Assembly: GCF_000308835.1 (NCBI RefSeq)
Contig: NZ_BAGN01000021.1
Span: 1 to 48,924 of the forward strand
Length of the DNA: 48,924 bases
Direction of reading: 5' to 3'
Source: Nocardia vinacea NBRC 16497
GTDB taxonomy: Bacteria > Actinomycetota > Actinomycetes > Mycobacteriales > Mycobacteriaceae
Positions within the stretch are counted from its first letter, which is position 1; the number at the start of each line of letters is the position of its first letter. The translations under genes and the position numbers were made by a program. This document shows, one piece after another, positions 8,485-16,030 of this stretch. A model generated the notes under the pieces. It did no database searches, was not told where the DNA came from, and saw only the letters and a list, made by a program, of their open reading frames with translations.

Positions 8485-9519
8485 ATGGCATATTCCGCAG
8501 AACTCGACATCCGCGTCACCGACACGTCGCTGCGTGACGGTTCGCACCACAAGCGCCACCAGTTCACCGCCGACGATGTCCGCAACATCGTGACCGCGCT
8601 GGACGGCGCCGGTGTTCCGGTCATCGAGGTGACGCACGGCGACGGCCTCGGCGGCTCGTCGTTCAACTACGGCTTCTCGCACACTCCCGAGCAGGAACTG
8701 GTCAAGATTGCCGCGGAGACGGCGAAGCAGGCCAAGATCGCGGTGCTCATGCTGCCCGGTGTGGGCGTCAAAGAGGACATCAAGATTTCCCAGGACAACG
8801 GTGCGTCGATCTGCCGCATCGCCACGCACTGCACCGAGGCGGACGTATCGATCCAGCACTTCGGTCTCGCGCGGGAGCTGGGGCTGGAAACCGTCGGCTT
8901 CCTGATGATGTCGCACACCCAGCCGCCGGAGGCGCTGGCCAAGCAGGCGCGCATCATGGCCGATGCCGGATGCCAGTGTGTCTACGTGGTGGACTCCGCG
9001 GGTGCGCTTGTGCTCGAACAGGTTTCGGACCGGGTGGCAGCGCTGGTCGCCGAACTCGGCGATGACGCTCAGGTCGGCTTCCACGGCCACGAGAACCTGG
9101 ATCTGGCGGTTGCCAACTCGATCTATGCGGTTCGTGCCGGTGCGAAGCAAATCGACGGCAGCGCAAGGCGATTCGGCGCTGGTGCGGGTAATACGCCCGT
9201 GGAGGCGTTCGTCGGTGTCTGCGACAAGCTCGGTATCAAGACCGGTATCGATTTCTTCGCTATCGCCGATGCCGCCGAGGATGTGGTGCGGCCTGTCATG
9301 CCGCAGGAATGTCTGCTGGACCGCCAGTCTCTGATGATGGGCTATGCGGGTGTGTACTCCAGCTTCCTGAAGCATGCCGAGCGTCAGGCCGAGCGCTATG
9401 GGGTTTCGGCGGCCGAAATGCTGGTGCGCGCGGGCAAGCGCAAATTGGTCGGCGGGCAGGAGGACCAGCTGATCGACATCGCGCTGGAACTCCAGCGCGA
9501 GGCCTCCGTCTCCGCCTGA
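8485..9519 (+). CDS. hsaF: 4-hydroxy-2-oxovalerate/oxohexanoate aldolase
   Basis: 344 residues from an ATG with AAGGAG upstream. It is a DRE-TIM metallolyase-type aldolase: '[12 protein letters not shown]' carries the Arg17-Asp18 pair and 'VGFHGHENL' gives the metal-binding His200 and His202. It cleaves 4-hydroxy-2-oxohexanoate to pyruvate and propanal, which passes to HsaG. It is the last gene of the operon, with a strong hairpin 12 bases after the stop. Its last 90 or so bases are repeated as a decayed copy at 9659-9750. Confidence 0.97.
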   Translation: MAYSAELDIRVTDTSLRDGSHHKRHQFTADDVRNIVTALDGAGVPVIEVTHGDGLGGSSFNYGFSHTPEQELVKIAAETAKQAKIAVLMLPGVGVKEDIKISQDNGASICRIATHCTEADVSIQHFGLARELGLETVGFLMMSHTQPPEALAKQARIMADAGCQCVYVVDSAGALVLEQVSDRVAALVAELGDDAQVGFHGHENLDLAVANSIYAVRAGAKQIDGSARRFGAGAGNTPVEAFVGVCDKLGIKTGIDFFAIADAAEDVVRPVMPQECLLDRQSLMMGYAGVYSSFLKHAERQAERYGVSAAEMLVRAGKRKLVGGQEDQLIDIALELQREASVSA

Positions 9520-9531
9520 CCCCTGGACCGC

Positions 9532-9561
9532 AAGGCCGCGTACCAACAGGTGCGCGGCCTT
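9532..9561 (+). terminator. terminator of the hsaEGF operon
   Basis: A perfect 9-bp stem AAGGCCGCG (9532-9540) / CGCGGCCTT (9553-9561) with a 12-base loop follows the hsaF stop. A short T run sits at the 3' base, so it is probably an intrinsic terminator. A diverged second copy lies at 9759-9788. Confidence 0.75.
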
Positions 9562-9572
9562 TGCACGACGGT

Positions 9573-9638
9573 GTCGCAGAGCTGGTGAGCGCCTCGCATA
9601 GGTTGCGGCTTGTGTGTGGCGCCCACTGGGTTTGCGCG
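9573..9638. repeat. imperfect palindromic repeat, copy A
   Basis: About 66 bases, an imperfect palindrome centred near the GGTTGCGG at 9601. It shares most of its sequence with 9801-9865 and, more distantly, with 15454-15517. It lies just behind the hsaF terminator and belongs to the tandem duplication described at 9645-9868. I see no protein that it would encode. Confidence 0.7.
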
Positions 9639-9758
9639 AGCCACTGGCGGCGGTTCGACTGGTGCGCGGGCAGTCGCAAATCGGCGGCGGGCCAAGAGGA
9701 CTAGCTGGTCGATATCGCGCTGGAGGTGGAGCGCGAGGCCTCCGCGTTATCCCTGGAA

Positions 9759-9788
9759 GGCCGCGATCGTTTTGGTCGCGGCCCTTTT
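9759..9788 (+). terminator. duplicated terminator hairpin
   Basis: GGCCGCG (9759-9765) pairs with CGCGGCC (9777-9783) around an 11-base loop and is followed by CTTTT. It is the second copy of the hsaF terminator and has a better T-tract than the first. Confidence 0.7.
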
Positions 9789-9800
9789 GCGCTAGGGGTG

Positions 9801-9865
9801 GCGCATACCCGATGAACGCCTCGCAGACGTTGCGGCTTGTGTGCGGTGCCCACTCGATATGCGGC
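9801..9865. repeat. imperfect palindromic repeat, copy B
   Basis: About 65 bases beginning CGCATA and ending TATGCGG, so the ends are complementary and the whole segment folds as an imperfect palindrome. It aligns with copy A (offset 227) and with copy C at 15454-15517. It is probably a REP- or MITE-like element. Confidence 0.7.
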
Positions 9866-9923
9866 AGATGAATATTGGAATTCAGGGGTCGCGGATGGGT
9901 GGGGGAATCGGCGATCATGAATC

Positions 9924-10934
9924 GTGATCTGTCCGCATTGCAATGCGAACCTGCTGCGCAAGGAGCGCGGCGGTCGGCGCTGTTCGACGTGTAAGCGGGA
10001 ATTCGCGCTCGAACCGAAGGAAAGCCCGCTCGGGCTGCACGATATCCGGATGCGCAAGCTCGCCGAGCGGCTCGGTGACGGGCGTGGACTGCGGTACACG
10101 CTGGTGCAGCTCTGGTATGCGGCCGGACGCAAGAAGGTTCCGGATGTGGCGCGCGTGTTCAAGCGGGTGCGTATCGGACTCGGGGTGGCCATTGTGGTGG
10201 TCGCCTTTTTCCTGATGGTGAGCGGCGCGGCGCCGCCGGGTGTGGTTTTCCCGCTCGGCGCGCTGGTTTTGGCGCTGGCCATCGTCGGAATCGGCGCGGC
10301 GCGGCCGTGGTTCCTGAGCCGGGCCACAGTGCGAATGCCGGTGTCGTACGACATCTTCCGCCGGGATGTGGTCGGTCGGTGGACGCCGATTTACGGTGGC
10401 CCGCCGCCCGGCTCGGTCGACGAGGGGCTGGTGCGGCCGCCGGCCGTGGACCGGCCTCGATTCGCGGTGTTGTGCCCGGATCGCAGCGTGCTCGCCTGCC
10501 TTGCCGCAAACAATGTGTCGCAGACCTGGGCCATGGCGCTGACCGACCGCATCGATCAACTGCCACTGGATGTGCCGGTGATCGTGCTGCACGATGCCAG
10601 CCTGCCCGGTATTGCGCTGGCCGGGAAGGCTCGCGTCGCACTCGGGAACCGGGCCGTGGTGGTCGGCCTGTCACCGCGTGCGGTACTGGCCAATGCGTCG
10701 GCGCTGCGGTTGCGGGAGCCACAGCCGCAGGACACCGCATTTCTGCATGGTGAACCGCTATCGGCGGCGGAGATCGAATGGCTTGCCGAGGGTTGGTGGT
10801 CCCCGATCGCCGCGATTCCACCCGCGAAGCTGCTCATGGTGCTGGAACGGGCGGTCGAGCGGATCGAGGATGCGTCCGATCCGGATCGCCGCCGCGCCCG
10901 CGAGGTAGGTTTCCTCACGTGGCCGACCCGGTGA
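9924..10934 (+). CDS. zinc-ribbon membrane protein, paralogue of the next gene
   Basis: 336 residues from a GTG; an ATG at 9917 is in another frame and leads nowhere. Four cysteines (3, 6, 20, 23) form a zinc ribbon (CPHC...CSTC). Two membrane helices lie at about 84-101 and 107-125. The C-terminal half is related to the next protein: 'FAVLCPDRSVLACLAANNV', 'VPVIVLHDASLPGIALAG' and the tail 'RRAREVGFLTWPTR' align with 'RLLVCESDAIAQMLRANGL', 'IYLLHDASPHGLTF' and 'RRARTTGFMTWPAA'. I do not recognise a named family. The acidic residue of the putative Toprim strand 1 is lost here, so this copy is probably not catalytic. It overlaps the next gene by GTGA. Confidence 0.7.
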   Translation: MICPHCNANLLRKERGGRRCSTCKREFALEPKESPLGLHDIRMRKLAERLGDGRGLRYTLVQLWYAAGRKKVPDVARVFKRVRIGLGVAIVVVAFFLMVSGAAPPGVVFPLGALVLALAIVGIGAARPWFLSRATVRMPVSYDIFRRDVVGRWTPIYGGPPPGSVDEGLVRPPAVDRPRFAVLCPDRSVLACLAANNVSQTWAMALTDRIDQLPLDVPVIVLHDASLPGIALAGKARVALGNRAVVVGLSPRAVLANASALRLREPQPQDTAFLHGEPLSAAEIEWLAEGWWSPIAAIPPAKLLMVLERAVERIEDASDPDRRRAREVGFLTWPTR

Positions 10935-11959
10935 AGCAGCACATGCTCGATCGGCTGCTCCGCATCGCGGCCGACCGCGCAGCCGCACCGAGCGGCATCC
11001 GATTCACCGAGCGTCAGCTCTATTACGAGGTCTGCCGCCTACTCGTGCCAACGCATCGAGTGCCGCGCCGGTTCGCCTTCACGGTCCCCGCGCCACTGAG
11101 CTACGCCACATTCCGCACCGCTCTCGACCGCCGAGAGTTCCCGGGCCTACTGACCCCCACTCCGCCCCGAACCACCCGCGCCGGACTCCACACCCCCGAA
11201 CCCGACCTCTTCGACTACGGCCTACCCCGCCTACTCGTCTGCGAGTCCGACGCGATCGCACAAATGCTGCGCGCCAACGGATTACCCATGGAATCCGCCT
11301 GCCCGGTCCTCAGCGCAGCCGAACTCCCGATCGACCCCGGCATCGCCGAAATGCTCGCCCGAGTCGACGGCACCATCTACCTCCTGCACGACGCAAGCCC
11401 CCACGGCCTCACCTTCCCGACCCGGCTGGCGGACCTGACCGAGATTCCGGAGGGCGTACGAGTCGTCCCCTTGGGCCTGCGCCCCCGCCAAGCAGGCACC
11501 CTGCACCTGACCCACCTCCGCAGCCCGATGCTGAGTGCCGTTGCCGCGCAGGTTGATCCGCGGGAGCGCGAAGCGTCTCACCGCTCAGCGTCGAGCGCTG
11601 AAACAGCGCAGGTCCAGCCGAGCGAGCGCCGAGCTCCGCGCCCCGACTCGGCTGCTGAAACGGCGCAGGTCCAATCGAGCGAGCGCCGAGTTCCGCGTCC
11701 CGACTCGACCTCGAATGCTCGGGCGACGCACGTGGATTCGTGTGCGCGAGACGTGCCGCGCGCTCAGGCAGCACAGTTGGACTCATGGGAACGCGCTTGG
11801 CTACGGCGCGACAGGTTCGTCGAAATCGAAGCGGTGCGCCCGGCATCGCTACTGCGTACCGTGCACCGCCTCGTCCGTGAGGTTCGCCCACCCCGCACCG
11901 GCATGCCCGAACTGCGCCGCGCGCGAACCACGGGCTTCATGACTTGGCCCGCCGCATGA
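10931..11959 (+). CDS. Toprim-like protein resembling Spo11/TopoVI-A; repeat insert near the C-terminus
   Basis: 342 residues. The start is the GTG at 10931 overlapping the stop of the preceding gene; GTG 10919 and ATG 10943 are alternatives. Near the N-terminus 'FTERQLYYEV' (Arg28, Tyr31, Tyr32) resembles the R-x-x-Y-Y catalytic segment of Spo11/Top6A. 'RLLVCESDAI' (Glu105) and 'IYLLHDASPHG' (Asp154, Ser156) resemble the Toprim Glu and the DxDPxG motif, with the second Asp replaced by Ser. Residues ~206-283 hold low-complexity repeats, including two 19-residue units. The C-terminal tail is shared with the preceding gene. The fold assignment is inference from motif order; a degenerate, non-cleaving homologue is as likely as an enzyme. 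Confidence 0.65.
   Translation: MKQHMLDRLLRIAADRAAAPSGIRFTERQLYYEVCRLLVPTHRVPRRFAFTVPAPLSYATFRTALDRREFPGLLTPTPPRTTRAGLHTPEPDLFDYGLPRLLVCESDAIAQMLRANGLPMESACPVLSAAELPIDPGIAEMLARVDGTIYLLHDASPHGLTFPTRLADLTEIPEGVRVVPLGLRPRQAGTLHLTHLRSPMLSAVAAQVDPREREASHRSASSAETAQVQPSERRAPRPDSAAETAQVQSSERRVPRPDSTSNARATHVDSCARDVPRAQAAQLDSWERAWLRRDRFVEIEAVRPASLLRTVHRLVREVRPPRTGMPELRRARTTGFMTWPAA
11597..11710 (+). repeat. 57-bp tandem repeat, two units, coding
   Basis: Units 11597-11653 and 11654-11710 encode AETAQVQPSERRAPRPDSA and AETAQVQSSERRVPRPDST. Related shorter cores, with the pattern (A/T)(Q/H/E)(V/L/I)(D/Q)....R, occur before and after: near 11547, 11729, 11771, 11999 and 12226. The whole stretch is therefore built of repeated derivatives of one segment. 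Confidence 0.85.
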
Positions 11960-12372
11960 GGTCTCGCAATGCCGTGCACCAGCCGCGCGCAGTGATGACC
12001 GAGATCGATCGCTGGGAGCGCCTGGCGGCTGCATGGCCGCGGCATCGAACTGGATGCGATCGGCCCGGCTTCGCTGCCAAGCACCAAGTACCGCATCGCC
12101 GGAGAAGTTCGCCCATCCCGAACCGGTCTCAGCGACCTACGCGGCGCCCGGACGGTGCGCGTCCTGACTCGGTCCGCCGCATGAGATTCCAACGCACCAT
12201 GCGGGAGCCGGGCACCGGGCGACCGAGGTCGACAGCAGGGGCCGCATGGCTGCCGAACGGGACGCCGTCCATCCGGCGTCGCTGCTGTGCGCCACCTGGC
12301 TCGCGAGGCGAGCACTCGACCCAACTGCGCTGTGCCCGGGACGCGGGCTTTCTGACTTGGCCCGCTGCATGA
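11960..12372 (+). pseudogene. two decayed tandem copies of the C-terminal segment of the Toprim-like gene
   Basis: No intact gene fits here. Copy 2 (about 11978-12184), read in the right frame, gives 'ELDAIGPASLPSTKYRIAGE' followed by 'VRPSRTGLSDLRGARTVRVL' and ends in a stop. This aligns with 'EIEAVRPASLLRTVHRLVRE' and 'VRPPRTGMPELRRARTTGFM' of the intact gene. Copy 3 (about 12185-12372) gives 'DAVHPASLLCAT' and, after a frame change, 'CARDAGFLTWPAA' with a stop at 12372. Both copies carry indels. They extend the same 3' end in tandem, ending 12 bases before the next gene. Confidence 0.75.
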
Positions 12373-12384
12373 AAGGGAATTGCT

Positions 12385-12870
12385 GTGCCGGAGCATCGGC
12401 AGATTACGTATACCGATGAGTTGCTTGCTGACGGGTCTGTGCATCGGCGGTATGCCGATGGGCGTCAGGAGTGGCGGACGCGCATTGCGCAGGGGGCTGT
12501 GTCCTGGCGCGATGATCGGGGTAACTCGGGAACCGATGAGGCGCTCGGGCCGAAGATCGTGAAACGCTTGTACCACAACGGATCTGTGGTTTATGGCAGG
12601 GAGGCGGGATTCGGGCGGACGCTCTGGGGTGACGGAGTGTTGACCGTGAATCGGTCCTCGTTCGGTGGTCGGCTCGGCGGCATTCTGGCCGCGGTGGCGG
12701 GCGGTGCGCTGCTCGGTGCGTTGGTCATGCCGCCGAGTTCGCTGAGCCCAATGGAAGAGGAGGAGTTGCGCCGACAGGCGGCCGCGCAATCGTCCGGTTC
12801 CAGCGATGGGGGCGGCGATTACGGCGGTTGGGACGATGATGGCGGGGACGACGGCGGCGATTTCGGCTGA
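12385..12870 (+). CDS. small membrane protein with Gly/Asp-rich tail
   Basis: 161 residues from a GTG with AAAGGGAA upstream. The first ~90 residues are polar, with 'YTDELLADGSVHRRYADGRQ' and a repeated pattern of short strands such as 'GSVVYGREAG', suggesting a beta-rich domain of MORN-like character. One membrane helix lies at about 94-115 (GGRLGGILAAVAGGALLGAL). The tail is acidic and glycine-rich (GGGDYGGWDDDGGDDGGDFG). I do not recognise a family. It starts 12 bases after the decayed array and ends 8 bases before the AsnB-like gene, so it is probably co-transcribed with that gene. Confidence 0.7.
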   Translation: MPEHRQITYTDELLADGSVHRRYADGRQEWRTRIAQGAVSWRDDRGNSGTDEALGPKIVKRLYHNGSVVYGREAGFGRTLWGDGVLTVNRSSFGGRLGGILAAVAGGALLGALVMPPSSLSPMEEEELRRQAAAQSSGSSDGGGDYGGWDDDGGDDGGDFG

Positions 12871-12878
12871 GGGAAACG

Positions 12879-14630
12879 ATGTCTCGTTGGTGTGCTTTTC
12901 TGACGCCGGACGACCCGGCCGGTCAGGTGCGGGCGGTCGGCGGCAATCCGGTGTCGGTGACCGATTGTCATGCGTTGGGATTGCTCGACGGCCCCGGCGT
13001 CGCGGCCGGTCCTTTCAGCGTGCCTTCCGGCGCGGCTGGGGGGTCGGACCGTGTGCTGACGGCGGTCGGAGAGGTCACGCTGTTCAACGCGGTCCAACTG
13101 CGCGCGCGACTCGGTGCGGACGCACCGCCGCCGGACTGCGCCGATGGTGAATTGCTGTTGCACTGTTACGCACGGTTCGGCCTCGATGGAATCGCCGCGG
13201 CGGACGGCATGTTCGCCTTGGCCATCGCCGATGGCCCCGATCTGGTGTTGGTCCGCGACCACGTCGGGACCCGCACACTCTTCTATGCTCGCGCCGGTGC
13301 CGGGTGGGCCGCGTCCACGTCATTGCGGGCACTGCAGCGGTGGCCCGCATTGCGGACCGGCCTGCATCTGCCCGCGGTCCGCTCCTTCCTCACCTTTGCC
13401 TACCTGCCGGGACGTGAGACGCTGCTGCGCGACATCCACGAGGTCCTGCCAGGCCGCTGTGTTCGCCTGCACGGCGACGGCGCGATGACCGAGGAAACCT
13501 ACTGGGAGCCAATCGAAGTCGAGGACACGCGGTCGGCGGCCGAGCACGCACTCGAACTCCGCGAACTGCTCGAGGACGCGGTCGTGCGACGACTGCCCGC
13601 GGGCGACCAGGTCGGGGTGCTGCTGTCCGGCGGTATCGACAGCAGTCTGGTCACCGCCCTCGCCGCCAAACTGCACGATCAGCGCGTGCGCTCGTATTCC
13701 ATCAGCTTCGGCGGGACAACGCCGAATGAACTCGCGTACTCCGGACTCGTTGCCACGCACTGTAATACCGAACATCGAGTGCTCACCGTGCCCGGTGAGA
13801 CAGTCGCGTCGCGTCTGGCGGAGACGGTGTCGCTGCTGGACTGCCCGGTCGGCGACCCGCTGACCGTACCCAATCTGATGCTGGCGGAAGCCGTTGCCGC
13901 AGACGGTATTCGGGTCGTGCTCAATGGCGAGGGCGGTGACCCGGTCTTCGGTGGCCCCAAGAACCTGCCGATGCTGATTTTCGAATTGTCCCGCGACGAT
14001 CCGGCTCCGGACGCAAGAGCGCTGGCCTATCTGGACAGCTACCGCAAATGCTATGGCGACCTGCCGGTGCTACTGAGCCCCGACGTCCTGACCGCACTGG
14101 TGGACGCGCCGCCATTGACCGACCTGCTCTCGCCCTACCTGAGCCAGGACCGGATGACGGGCCTGCTGAACCAGTTGCTACACACCAACCTGCGCACCAA
14201 AGGCGCACATCACATCCTCACCAAGGTTGAACGGCTCACCGCCGCAAGCGGTTTGGAGGGTCGCGCACCGCTATTCGATCGCGCCGTCATCGACCACGCC
14301 TTCCGCGTGCCCGGGCGGTACAAGCTAGCTGGTACCAGCGAGAAGTGGATTCTCAAACAGGCTGTGCGCGACCTGCTTCCGGCGACCATCGTGGACCGCC
14401 CGAAAAGCGGGATGCGAGTCCCGGTGCAGCAGTGGCTTTCCGGGCCGCTGCGCGAACTCGGGCATGATTTGCTGCTCGGCTCGTCCGCGCGGGCGCGCGG
14501 CCTGTTCCGGGAAGACACCATCCGCTCGTGGCTGCGCGGCGACGGTGCGCTGCTGCCGCGGCAGGGCGGCAAGTTGTGGCTGGTGTTGTCGTTGGAGCTG
14601 TGGTTGCGGTCCTTCGAAGTCGGGCCGTGA
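12879..14630 (+). CDS. asparagine synthetase-like ATP-dependent amide ligase lacking the Cys2 nucleophile
   Basis: 583 residues from an ATG with GAGGGAA upstream. The N-terminal class-II glutaminase-like domain begins MSRWCAFL, so the catalytic Cys2 is Ser and the only nearby Cys is residue 5; the expected 'GE.YN' strand is also altered (GEVTLFN). The synthetase domain is intact: PP-loop 'LLSGGIDSS' at 249-256, 'GGTTPNELAYSGLVA', 'NGEGGDPVFGG' and the C-terminal 'RPKSGMRVPVQQWL'. Enzymes of this build (beta-lactam synthetase, lasso-peptide cyclase) adenylate a carboxylate and use an amine other than glutamine-derived ammonia. The substrate is unknown. The cupin gene 40 bases downstream is its likely partner. 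Confidence 0.85.
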   Translation: MSRWCAFLTPDDPAGQVRAVGGNPVSVTDCHALGLLDGPGVAAGPFSVPSGAAGGSDRVLTAVGEVTLFNAVQLRARLGADAPPPDCADGELLLHCYARFGLDGIAAADGMFALAIADGPDLVLVRDHVGTRTLFYARAGAGWAASTSLRALQRWPALRTGLHLPAVRSFLTFAYLPGRETLLRDIHEVLPGRCVRLHGDGAMTEETYWEPIEVEDTRSAAEHALELRELLEDAVVRRLPAGDQVGVLLSGGIDSSLVTALAAKLHDQRVRSYSISFGGTTPNELAYSGLVATHCNTEHRVLTVPGETVASRLAETVSLLDCPVGDPLTVPNLMLAEAVAADGIRVVLNGEGGDPVFGGPKNLPMLIFELSRDDPAPDARALAYLDSYRKCYGDLPVLLSPDVLTALVDAPPLTDLLSPYLSQDRMTGLLNQLLHTNLRTKGAHHILTKVERLTAASGLEGRAPLFDRAVIDHAFRVPGRYKLAGTSEKWILKQAVRDLLPATIVDRPKSGMRVPVQQWLSGPLRELGHDLLLGSSARARGLFREDTIRSWLRGDGALLPRQGGKLWLVLSLELWLRSFEVGP

Positions 14631-14669
14631 GGAGTCTGACCCGCATTCGTACGTTGAGGTAGGAGCCGA

Positions 14670-15401
14670 ATGTCCGATCCCCGAATAAAGCACCACGCGG
14701 ACGACGAGAACGAGATCCACAACCTGGCCGAATTCGTCGACGCTGGACGCAATGTCGTTACGCCCGTGGCACAATTCCCGCCCGAGGTCGCCACGGTAGT
14801 CGTCCAAGCCTTCGCCCAGATCGTCCGGAACGCGAAGGCAAGTCGTGCCGCGACCGTACCCGACGCGGATGGCATCATCCGTTCCCAGACCTTCGAAGAG
14901 GGCGACGTCTACATGATCGAGTCGCCCTTCGACGGCTTCTTCGCCGACCGCTACATCATGGACTTCTACAATGCCGAGGAACGCGGCATCTGTTCGCGCA
15001 TGCATCTGCACACCGGCCTGCGCTTCGTCCGCATGATGACCGGTCCGGACACCCACATCCGGGTGAGCAGCCTCTCGCCGTTCCGCGTAACCGACGTCGC
15101 AGGCGTTACGCCCTTCGCACCCAACCAATTCGAGGACGACCTACCCGACACTCCACCCGGCCTGCACCGCACCAGATACAACCTGATCGTCCCGCCCTGC
15201 TCCTTCGTCGATATGCAGATCCCCCGCGGCGTGAGCCATCAGTTCAATGCCATCGGCCCCCACGCCGTCATCGACTCGGTCCATCCGGAAGAGTCCATCG
15301 AGGTCTTCCGCGAACAGATGTCCGGCTTCAAGATGATGGCCCAAACCGTCTTCCTGGCCGAGGAATTGCCGGACGCCGCCACCTGCACCTCGCTCACGTA
15401 G
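14670..15401 (+). CDS. cupin-like protein paired with the AsnB-like ligase
   Basis: 243 residues from an ATG with GTAGGAG upstream. The central region fits two cupin motifs: 'CSRMHLHTGLRFVRMMTG' supplies His residues for a metal site, and 'MQIPRGVSHQFNAIGPHAVI' matches the PxGxxHxF second motif. The N-terminal 60 residues are helical and polar. I do not recognise a named enzyme. Its position directly behind the AsnB-like gene suggests that it modifies or hydrolyses the same small molecule, which is inference. Confidence 0.75.
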   Translation: MSDPRIKHHADDENEIHNLAEFVDAGRNVVTPVAQFPPEVATVVVQAFAQIVRNAKASRAATVPDADGIIRSQTFEEGDVYMIESPFDGFFADRYIMDFYNAEERGICSRMHLHTGLRFVRMMTGPDTHIRVSSLSPFRVTDVAGVTPFAPNQFEDDLPDTPPGLHRTRYNLIVPPCSFVDMQIPRGVSHQFNAIGPHAVIDSVHPEESIEVFREQMSGFKMMAQTVFLAEELPDAATCTSLT

Positions 15402-15453
15402 CGGACTCGACCATGTCTGTCCGCGCGGTAGCGTCGCACGCCTGATGGGGCGC

Positions 15454-15517
15454 TCGCATATCCAGTGGACACCTCGCAAAGGTTGCAACCTATGTGCGAC
15501 GGCCACGCGATGTGCGA
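15454..15517. repeat. imperfect palindromic repeat, copy C
   Basis: A 64-base imperfect palindrome around a perfect 12-base core AGGTTGCAACCT (15480-15491), with outer arms TCGCATATC / GATGTGCGA. It matches copies A and B near 9.6-9.9 kb, about 5.7 kb away and outside their tandem duplication, so the element is dispersed. It lies in the 450-base gap between the cupin gene and the tRNA array. Confidence 0.7.
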
Positions 15518-15604
15518 CAGCCTATTTGGGCGATTTAATTCGGTTGCGGTCTCGCGGAGCGGTGCATACCTTGGATATACCGAAGTTCAAGGGAAGGATC
15601 GGCA

Positions 15605-15721
15605 ATGACCACCAAGGCGAAATTCGAGAAGCGTCCGCGCTTGTTGGATGCTGCCTTGGAAATCGGGTCCTCGCAGAGTATTTCGTCGTATGACATTTCC
15701 GGCGCCGCGTGCAGTCCGTGA
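15605..15721 (+). CDS. possible 38-residue ORF, TetR-like N-terminal remnant
   Basis: ATG at 15605 with GGGAAGG 7 bases upstream, reading to a TGA at 15719-15721. The peptide contains 'RPRLLDAALEIGSSQSISSYD', which has the spacing of a TetR helix-turn-helix start (R..LLDAAL....) and then breaks off. It is either a real small protein or the relic of a regulator cut off by rearrangement next to the tRNA array. The rest of 15402-15854 has no other gene that I can support. Confidence 0.35.
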   Translation: MTTKAKFEKRPRLLDAALEIGSSQSISSYDISGAACSP

Positions 15722-15854
15722 CATAGCTCTTGTGTCGCAACGGGTCGCACCAGGCAAACGCCAGGGTGCGGCCCTTCTTGATTTTGCGGTCGGCACCCGT
15801 TCAACCACACCTATCGCCTTCGAAAATTGAACAGGGACAGCGTATTTCGCGCTG

Positions 15855-15932
15855 GGGGATGATGGGCCTGGTGGCTCACCCTGACTGTAAATCAGGTGCT
15901 TCGGCAGGTAGGTTCGATCCCTACCGTCCCCA
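15855..15932 (+). tRNA. tRNA-Tyr (GTA)
   Basis: Acceptor GGGGATG pairs with CGTCCCC; anticodon stem CCTGA/TCAGG with loop CTGTAAA gives anticodon GTA. A short class-II variable arm (TGC-TTCG-GCA) and a GTAGG/CCTAC T-stem with TTCGATC loop follow. Position 8 reads A instead of T in this placement. CCA is not encoded. Confidence 0.88.
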
Positions 15933-15936
15933 CTGC

Positions 15937-16012
15937 GGCGCAGTTGCTCTGTTGGTATGGGCAACCTGACTTTCATTCAGGGACCACGTCGGTTCGATTC
16001 CGATCTGCGTCA
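15937..16012 (+). tRNA. tRNA-Glu (TTC)
   Basis: Acceptor GGCGCAG pairs with CTGCGTC (one G-T); anticodon stem CCTGA/TCAGG, loop CTTTCAT, anticodon TTC; T-loop TTCGATT. It begins 4 bases after the tRNA-Tyr. CCA is not encoded. Confidence 0.88.
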
Positions 16013-16030
16013 CAACAGTTTTCGTTCCAC

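Larger units (their letters stand above)
9645..9868 (+). repeat. second copy of [hsaF 3' end + terminator + palindrome]
   Basis: The segment 9659-9750 aligns with the last part of hsaF (from 9421) with scattered substitutions, a 2-base deletion near its start and an in-frame TAG where hsaF encodes Gln, so it is non-coding. It is followed, as in the first copy, by the hairpin (9759-9783) and the palindrome (9801-9865). The offsets between the copies are 225-238 bases throughout. This is therefore one tandem duplication of roughly 230 bases that has since diverged. The 404 bases between hsaF and the next gene hold nothing else that I can see. Confidence 0.85.

Noticed and set aside
11944..12372. 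Intact 142-residue protein
   Set aside because: The frame mixes pieces of decayed copies read in different frames, and only its last 13 residues match the paralogues.
12385..15401. Lasso-peptide biosynthesis cluster
   Set aside because: The AsnB-like gene would fit, but there is no precursor peptide, RRE protein or transglutaminase-like peptidase nearby.
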